Shown here one piece after another: positions 59,487 to 64,000 of a stretch of DNA of 64,000 nucleotides (the stretch's first letter is position 1; each line of letters opens with the position of its first letter). The notes under the pieces are model-generated. The model was not told the DNA's origin and searched no databases. It saw nothing but the letters and a program-made list of their open reading frames with translations. The position numbers and the translations under genes were made by a program. This DNA is from CBDEUK01 sp965250225 (GTDB taxonomy: Bacteria; Pseudomonadota; Gammaproteobacteria; Eutrophobiales; Eutrophobiaceae), in assembly GCA_965250225.1 (NCBI GenBank), contig CBDFNQ010000032.1, forward strand, positions 50,416 through 114,415, read 5' to 3'.

Positions 59487-61907
59487 ATGTTCGAAGCAGG
59501 ATTCCTATTACAAAAAATTGATAAATTGGTTTTCTCAAAACCAAAACTAACACTTGCATCGATTTTATTTGTGACCTTATTTTTCGCCATGCAAATAAAA
59601 GGTGTTCAGCTGGTTTCAGATTTTTCCGATTTACTACCGCAACAACATCCTTACATACAATTGCATAATGAGATAAGTGATACCTTTGGTGGGGCGAATA
59701 ATATTATTGTTGCTGTAGAAGTTGATAAAGGCACAATCTTTAGTAATGAAACACTTGCGCTGATACATAAACTGACACTTGAAATCGATAATCTGACCGG
59801 CGTTAATCACAATTTGGTTTCCAGTTTGACGCATCGCTCTATCCGTAAAGTTTGGTTAAATGCAACGGGTGGTATCAATTCTGATCCCTATTACGATCCG
59901 ACTAAAGAAAAGCTCAGCGAAGTACAACTGCAACAATTAAAAGACGATGTGGTCGCGAACCCACGCGTCTATGGTTTCCTGGTTTCACCGAATAGTAAGG
60001 CGGCTTTAATCAGGGCGACCTTGAATGAAGGTCAACTGGATTATGAAAAGACGTTTAATGAATTACAATTGATCCGAGCCCAGGGAGACATTGCCGGTGT
60101 GAGTATTTATGCAACGGGTCATCCGGTACTGGTTGGTTGGGTGCATACTTATGTCGATCAAATATTACAAATCTTCCTCTATACCATATTGATCATGTTG
60201 CTGTTGTTAATCATCTATTTCCGGCGCTTATATGGGATTGTTTTACCTCTGTTTGGTATTGTGCTAACGACCATATGGGGAGTAGGGATACTTTCTCTAC
60301 TTGGCTACAACCTTGATCCTCTGATGATGGTCGTGCCTTTTCTTATTTCTGCGAGGGCCATGTCACATGGTATTCAATTAGTTGAACGTTATTACAGTGA
60401 ACTTGAAATTTGTAAGAATGCCGGACAAGCAGCGCAGAATACGTTCAACAATTTATTCCGACCAGGATCCTTAGGTGTTATTTCAGATGCAATAGGTTTG
60501 TTGTTAATCGCAGTCGGCTCTGTGCCAATCAACGATAAGTTGGCGCATTATGCTTCGTTATGGGCCTTGTCGGTTGTCTTTACTGTGCTCGTTATGGTTC
60601 CTGTTTTACTTTCTATTTTACCTGCACCGAAAGAGTTTGCGGTGAAACACAAGTTGATACGAAGGGTAATGCCGATTGTTGCCAATGTGGCAGCGAGTCG
60701 TGAAAGTGCAGTGGTATTTCTTGGTTTGACGGTATTAAGTTTATTCGTCGGTGGCTATTTCAGTTCCAAAGTCCAGATTGGTGAAGCAGAATCTGGTTCA
60801 CCTTTGTTGTATCAGGATCATGATTACAACATTTCATCGAAGGCGATTAATTCCTTATTCCCAGGATCGGAAGAGCTTTTTATTATCGCACGTGCCGATG
60901 AAAAGGGTGGCTTAAAAAAACCGGAAGTGCTGGAAGCTCTGGCCGATTTTGAAAACCATATGCTCTATGATCCGGAATTGGGTGGTGCCAAGGGCGTACC
61001 CGATCTGGTCAGGCAGGTTAATCGAATTTTACATAACAATGATCCGCGTTGGACACAGATTCCTTACGAAGCCTCTTATGCGGGAGGCTTGTTTTTTGCC
61101 TACATGGCATCCAGCCCGATCCCGGGCGCATTAAAAGAATTTATTGATCACGATGAACAAAATGCGAATCTGGTTTTTTTCTATAAAGACCATAAAGGCG
61201 AGACCATTCGGCGTGCAATACATCAAGTAAAAACCTGGATTGAAGGTGTTGGTAAGAATGTTGAAGGGGTGAGCCTATTGCTTGCCGGTGGACCGATTGG
61301 TGTGACAGCAGCCATTAATGAAGCGGCGTTTGAAACAAATATTATTGTTATCCCTCTTGTCCTGTTACTGATTTTTGCATTCGTCACATGTTTTTATTTT
61401 TCACTTCATGCAGGCTGGTTGATGTTACTGGCCATGTCATTCGCAACAACCTTAACTTATGCCTACATGGGTATCACTGGTATTGGCATCAATATCAATA
61501 CCGTACCGATTATTGCTGTCGGCATTGGTGTGGGTATCGATTACTCCATCTATATTATGGATCGCATCCGCGAAGAATTTAAACAGGTTAATGATCTAAC
61601 TGAAGCAATAAAACAGGCCATTAGCACAACAGGTGTTGCGATTGGGTTTACGGCGACAACCTTAATTGGTGGTGTAGTGATGTGGGTATTTATTTCTGAT
61701 TTACGCTTTCAGGCTGATGCCGCGTTACTTTTATGCGTGATGCTGATCCTGAATGCTGTTGCGGCGATGTTTTTAGTGCCTGCCTGGATAAGAGTCTTTC
61801 AACCGAAATTCATTACCCACATTCCCAGACAAATGTATGGCTCCAATGACAGTAACATAAATGGCGAACAGACGGATGTCGTTGTTAATTCACGTGCTGT
61901 GGCATAA
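59487..61907 (+). CDS. RND-superfamily MMPL-type transporter
   Basis: 806 residues with 12 membrane segments in two halves, each with a periplasmic loop of about 170 residues. SARAMSHGIQLVERYYSE in the first half and GIGVGIDYSIYIMDRIREE in the second hold the conserved acidic residues that carry protons. Members move lipids, hopanoids or hydrophobic compounds across the inner membrane. Operon position with a YCF48 lipoprotein and a DUF1302 barrel suggests an envelope-spanning lipid or hydrocarbon route. Confidence 0.9.
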   Translation: MFEAGFLLQKIDKLVFSKPKLTLASILFVTLFFAMQIKGVQLVSDFSDLLPQQHPYIQLHNEISDTFGGANNIIVAVEVDKGTIFSNETLALIHKLTLEIDNLTGVNHNLVSSLTHRSIRKVWLNATGGINSDPYYDPTKEKLSEVQLQQLKDDVVANPRVYGFLVSPNSKAALIRATLNEGQLDYEKTFNELQLIRAQGDIAGVSIYATGHPVLVGWVHTYVDQILQIFLYTILIMLLLLIIYFRRLYGIVLPLFGIVLTTIWGVGILSLLGYNLDPLMMVVPFLISARAMSHGIQLVERYYSELEICKNAGQAAQNTFNNLFRPGSLGVISDAIGLLLIAVGSVPINDKLAHYASLWALSVVFTVLVMVPVLLSILPAPKEFAVKHKLIRRVMPIVANVAASRESAVVFLGLTVLSLFVGGYFSSKVQIGEAESGSPLLYQDHDYNISSKAINSLFPGSEELFIIARADEKGGLKKPEVLEALADFENHMLYDPELGGAKGVPDLVRQVNRILHNNDPRWTQIPYEASYAGGLFFAYMASSPIPGALKEFIDHDEQNANLVFFYKDHKGETIRRAIHQVKTWIEGVGKNVEGVSLLLAGGPIGVTAAINEAAFETNIIVIPLVLLLIFAFVTCFYFSLHAGWLMLLAMSFATTLTYAYMGITGIGININTVPIIAVGIGVGIDYSIYIMDRIREEFKQVNDLTEAIKQAISTTGVAIGFTATTLIGGVVMWVFISDLRFQADAALLLCVMLILNAVAAMFLVPAWIRVFQPKFITHIPRQMYGSNDSNINGEQTDVVVNSRAVA

Positions 61908-62002
61908 ATAATTTTTTGAATAGTTATAAAACGTAGTTAGTAAATAGAGAAGCAATAAGTTGAATTTAAATATTACAGCAATAATTAGAGGGGGTAGTTG
62001 TT

Positions 62003-63883
62003 ATGTTTAATAAGTTATATAAAAAGGTAATAACGTGTCATGGGTCTTGTTTGAGTGCCCTGGCGTGTTTATTGTTAACAAGTCTACTTACACCAACGGT
62101 GTATGCTTGGCAATCGAAAGATAGATCTTTGGAAATAAATGGTTTTCTGGAAGACGAAACTCGTATACGTAATTCACGTGGTTTGTCAAAGAACAGGAAT
62201 ACCTTGCAAGTTGAGATGAGTAAGGTATTTAGTTCCAAACTATCATTTCATAGCACCTTCCGCGGAACCTATGATGGCGTTTATGAATTGAATGAAGATG
62301 AATTTGGAGATGATGCCGGTGGTCCGATTTTCCTGCAAGATACTGCAAGTGGTGGATTTGTTGCACATGGTAGTGGGATAGTTTTACCAGGTGGTGATTT
62401 TGATAGTGTTGCAAATCCGAATGAAGGTCTCGAAGTATTAGGTGAGCATCTACACGGCCCCGGCGGTGGTGTCACCTTCGGGGTACCCGTGCGACCCTGT
62501 GATGAGGATTCGCGTGGTTGTATCGATGACTACCTGGATTTTGACAAGCAGGAACTGGCCTCGCCCGAGTTTAATGATCGGCTGGATTTTATCCGTGAGG
62601 CCTATTTTGATTTAAATCTTCCTTTATCTAATGGCCGGCAATTGGATATTCGTTTCGGTCGGCAACAGGTGGTTTGGGGGCGTACCGATCTGTTCCGGGT
62701 ACTGGATGTGATCAACCCGGTCGATTTCTCGCGCAATAATATCTATGACGAACTGGAAGACATCCGTATCCCGACGGGAATATTAAATATGGAATACCGC
62801 ATGGGTGGCGTCGGTGTGTTTGAAGATATGAATTTTGCATTATTGTGGAACTGGGAACAATTTCGACCCAATAACCTCGGACAGGGTGGTTCGCCCAATG
62901 CGATCCTGGATGGGGGTAATTTTTTTCGCGGCATGAAAAATTGTTGGGACAATGGCTGTACTGTATCAAACTTTGCGGGCGGAGTGTTGGCAACCGATTT
63001 CCCCAAGCATGTAATCGGTATACGTCAGGCTAACCTGCCCTCCTGGAAATTAGAAAATACTCAAATCGGTGGCAAGGTCGAGGGTGTCTTTAAAGGCGTT
63101 GGTTTTTCATTAAACACTTATTATTTTTATTCCCAATTACCGAGCCTACGCGGGGGAATCAATGCGGATGATCCGTTTACACCTGGAGTGGAATCACAAG
63201 TTAATCCATTTTTGATCGCGTTTGATATCGATTTTCCGCGAGTCTTCTTGTTAGGCGGTTCAACGGATTTTTATGTTGATAAGATAAAAACAGCCTTCCG
63301 CACGGAGTTTGCCTATACCTCCGGTGAAGAATTTGCCAATACCGCCCGTTCACGTTTGTTCTCGGAATCCAAGGTGATACGCTATGTGGTTGGTTTCGAT
63401 AGAAACACCTGGATCCGATCTATCAATAAAACCAAGGCCATCCTGTTCTCGGGCCAGATATTCGGTCAACACCTGTTGGATCATGAATTAAGGGATGGTC
63501 CATTAGGAAAAATTGGTATGCCTGACTGGAAAGATAACTGGATCGCTACTTTACTCATTAAGAGTTGGTATAAAAATGATCTTATTAGCCCACAAGTCAT
63601 CACAGCCTATGATGTGCGGGCCCAGGCTGCCGTGGTCGAACCCTCGATAGACTGGTTGATCAGCGATCACTGGCGTTTGCGATTTGGTGCCAATCTTAAA
63701 TTCGGTACCGGTGCGCGCCAGTTTGATGACAATCGTTCAGCAGCACCCTTTCCTGCATTAGGTGGGCCTGCGGTAAGTGCGGGTTTGGGAGGCTTTGAAC
63801 CACTGGGTCGCTTTCGTCAAGGTCCCATCGGGACGGCACAAAATGAAGATGCGTTCTTTGTCACGCTGCGTTATCGCTTCTAA
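62003..63883 (+). CDS. DUF1302-family outer membrane protein
   Basis: 626 residues with a signal peptide ending VYA. Family features: LDIRFGRQQVVWGRTDLFRVLDVINPVDFSRNN, then many amphipathic strands and the closing AFFVTLRYRF with terminal Phe, so an outer membrane barrel. GGGGG ribosome site. DUF1302 genes are almost always followed by DUF1329, as here, and occur in clusters for hydrocarbon, steroid or fatty compound use. Ligand unknown. Confidence 0.88.
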   Translation: MFNKLYKKVITCHGSCLSALACLLLTSLLTPTVYAWQSKDRSLEINGFLEDETRIRNSRGLSKNRNTLQVEMSKVFSSKLSFHSTFRGTYDGVYELNEDEFGDDAGGPIFLQDTASGGFVAHGSGIVLPGGDFDSVANPNEGLEVLGEHLHGPGGGVTFGVPVRPCDEDSRGCIDDYLDFDKQELASPEFNDRLDFIREAYFDLNLPLSNGRQLDIRFGRQQVVWGRTDLFRVLDVINPVDFSRNNIYDELEDIRIPTGILNMEYRMGGVGVFEDMNFALLWNWEQFRPNNLGQGGSPNAILDGGNFFRGMKNCWDNGCTVSNFAGGVLATDFPKHVIGIRQANLPSWKLENTQIGGKVEGVFKGVGFSLNTYYFYSQLPSLRGGINADDPFTPGVESQVNPFLIAFDIDFPRVFLLGGSTDFYVDKIKTAFRTEFAYTSGEEFANTARSRLFSESKVIRYVVGFDRNTWIRSINKTKAILFSGQIFGQHLLDHELRDGPLGKIGMPDWKDNWIATLLIKSWYKNDLISPQVITAYDVRAQAAVVEPSIDWLISDHWRLRFGANLKFGTGARQFDDNRSAAPFPALGGPAVSAGLGGFEPLGRFRQGPIGTAQNEDAFFVTLRYRF

Positions 63884-63922
63884 GTCAGTCAATATATTAA
63901 ATTTAGTATGAGGAGAAATAAT

Positions 63923-64000
63923 ATGTATTACTTTATCAGAGATGGCCTGCTTATTAGCGGCTTGTTACTCACATTTCATCTTTTTGCGGCGACTGAGGAA
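63923..64000 (+). CDS. Start of a DUF1329-type protein (cut by window end)
   Basis: ATG 9 bases after AGGAG, reading MYYFIRDGLLISGLLLTFHL and on to FAATEE before the window ends. Only the signal peptide is visible. Identity as DUF1329 is inferred from its place after the DUF1302 gene. Confidence 0.5.
   Translation, partial: MYYFIRDGLLISGLLLTFHLFAATEE

Noticed and set aside
1..64000. CRISPR array or rRNA operon
   Set aside because: No regularly spaced identical repeats with unique spacers and no rRNA sequence were seen. The only regular arrays are the coding repeats at 618-882.

Overview
The window is a bacterial chromosome segment, most likely from a gammaproteobacterium of undetermined order. 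The main evidence is gene order: xseA divergent from guaB-guaA, then recA-recX-alaS-lysC-csrA followed by tRNA-Ser(GCU) and tRNA-Arg(ACG). System I cytochrome c maturation genes (ccmA-I), ttcA and a DUF1302/MMPL cluster fit the same assignment. The organism respires with c-type cytochromes, has blue-copper proteins, and carries genes for aromatic amine ring cleavage.

Layout. 0-6 kb: edge of a surface-polysaccharide or surface-protein locus (repeat-rich beta-helix protein, glycosyltransferase, polysaccharide deacetylase, acyltransferase). 6-11.7 kb: housekeeping (xseA, guaB, guaA, tadA, pncC). 11.7-17.5 kb: an accessory region between pncC and recA. It holds a ParD/ParE toxin-antitoxin pair with a frameshifted toxin, a truncated paralogue, a HEPN gene split by an IS630-family element, a fused SpmA-SpmB protein and a CapW/BrxR-like WYL regulator. 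Copies of one REP/BIME repeat lie on both sides of most of it. 17.6-24.2 kb: recA to the two tRNAs. 24.1-30.6 kb: wreckage of a serine recombinase and an IS6-type transposase against tRNA-Arg, then a more GC-rich block with an HDOD protein, a GGDEF-EAL receptor, a beta-barrel protein and a cupredoxin.

30.9-36.8 kb: YegP, a PLP enzyme, hypoxanthine phosphoribosyltransferase, a ZnuD-like TonB receptor with a small partner, and ccmAB. 36.8-46.6 kb: a segment that looks inverted, carrying a 34-residue membrane ORF, a pseudoazurin-like protein, trpS, a parvulin, two unknown genes and ccmI to ccmC reading backwards. Turning this segment round would rebuild one ccmABCDEFGHI operon. 47-49.5 kb: cold-shock protein, small membrane protein, Rap1a/Tai-like protein, ttcA and an M50 protease. 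49.8-54.7 kb: an operon for the 2-aminophenol meta-cleavage route with its IclR regulator and an extra RidA protein. 55.3-64 kb: a large secreted lectin ending in a CXXCH motif, then a YCF48 lipoprotein - MMPL transporter - DUF1302 - (partial) DUF1329-type operon behind a clear promoter and 19-bp palindrome.

Links between genes: TadA and TtcA are expected to modify the two tRNAs encoded here; Ccm proteins would mature the c-type cytochromes; the cupredoxin / beta-barrel / GGDEF-EAL operon is the best candidate for an undescribed system.
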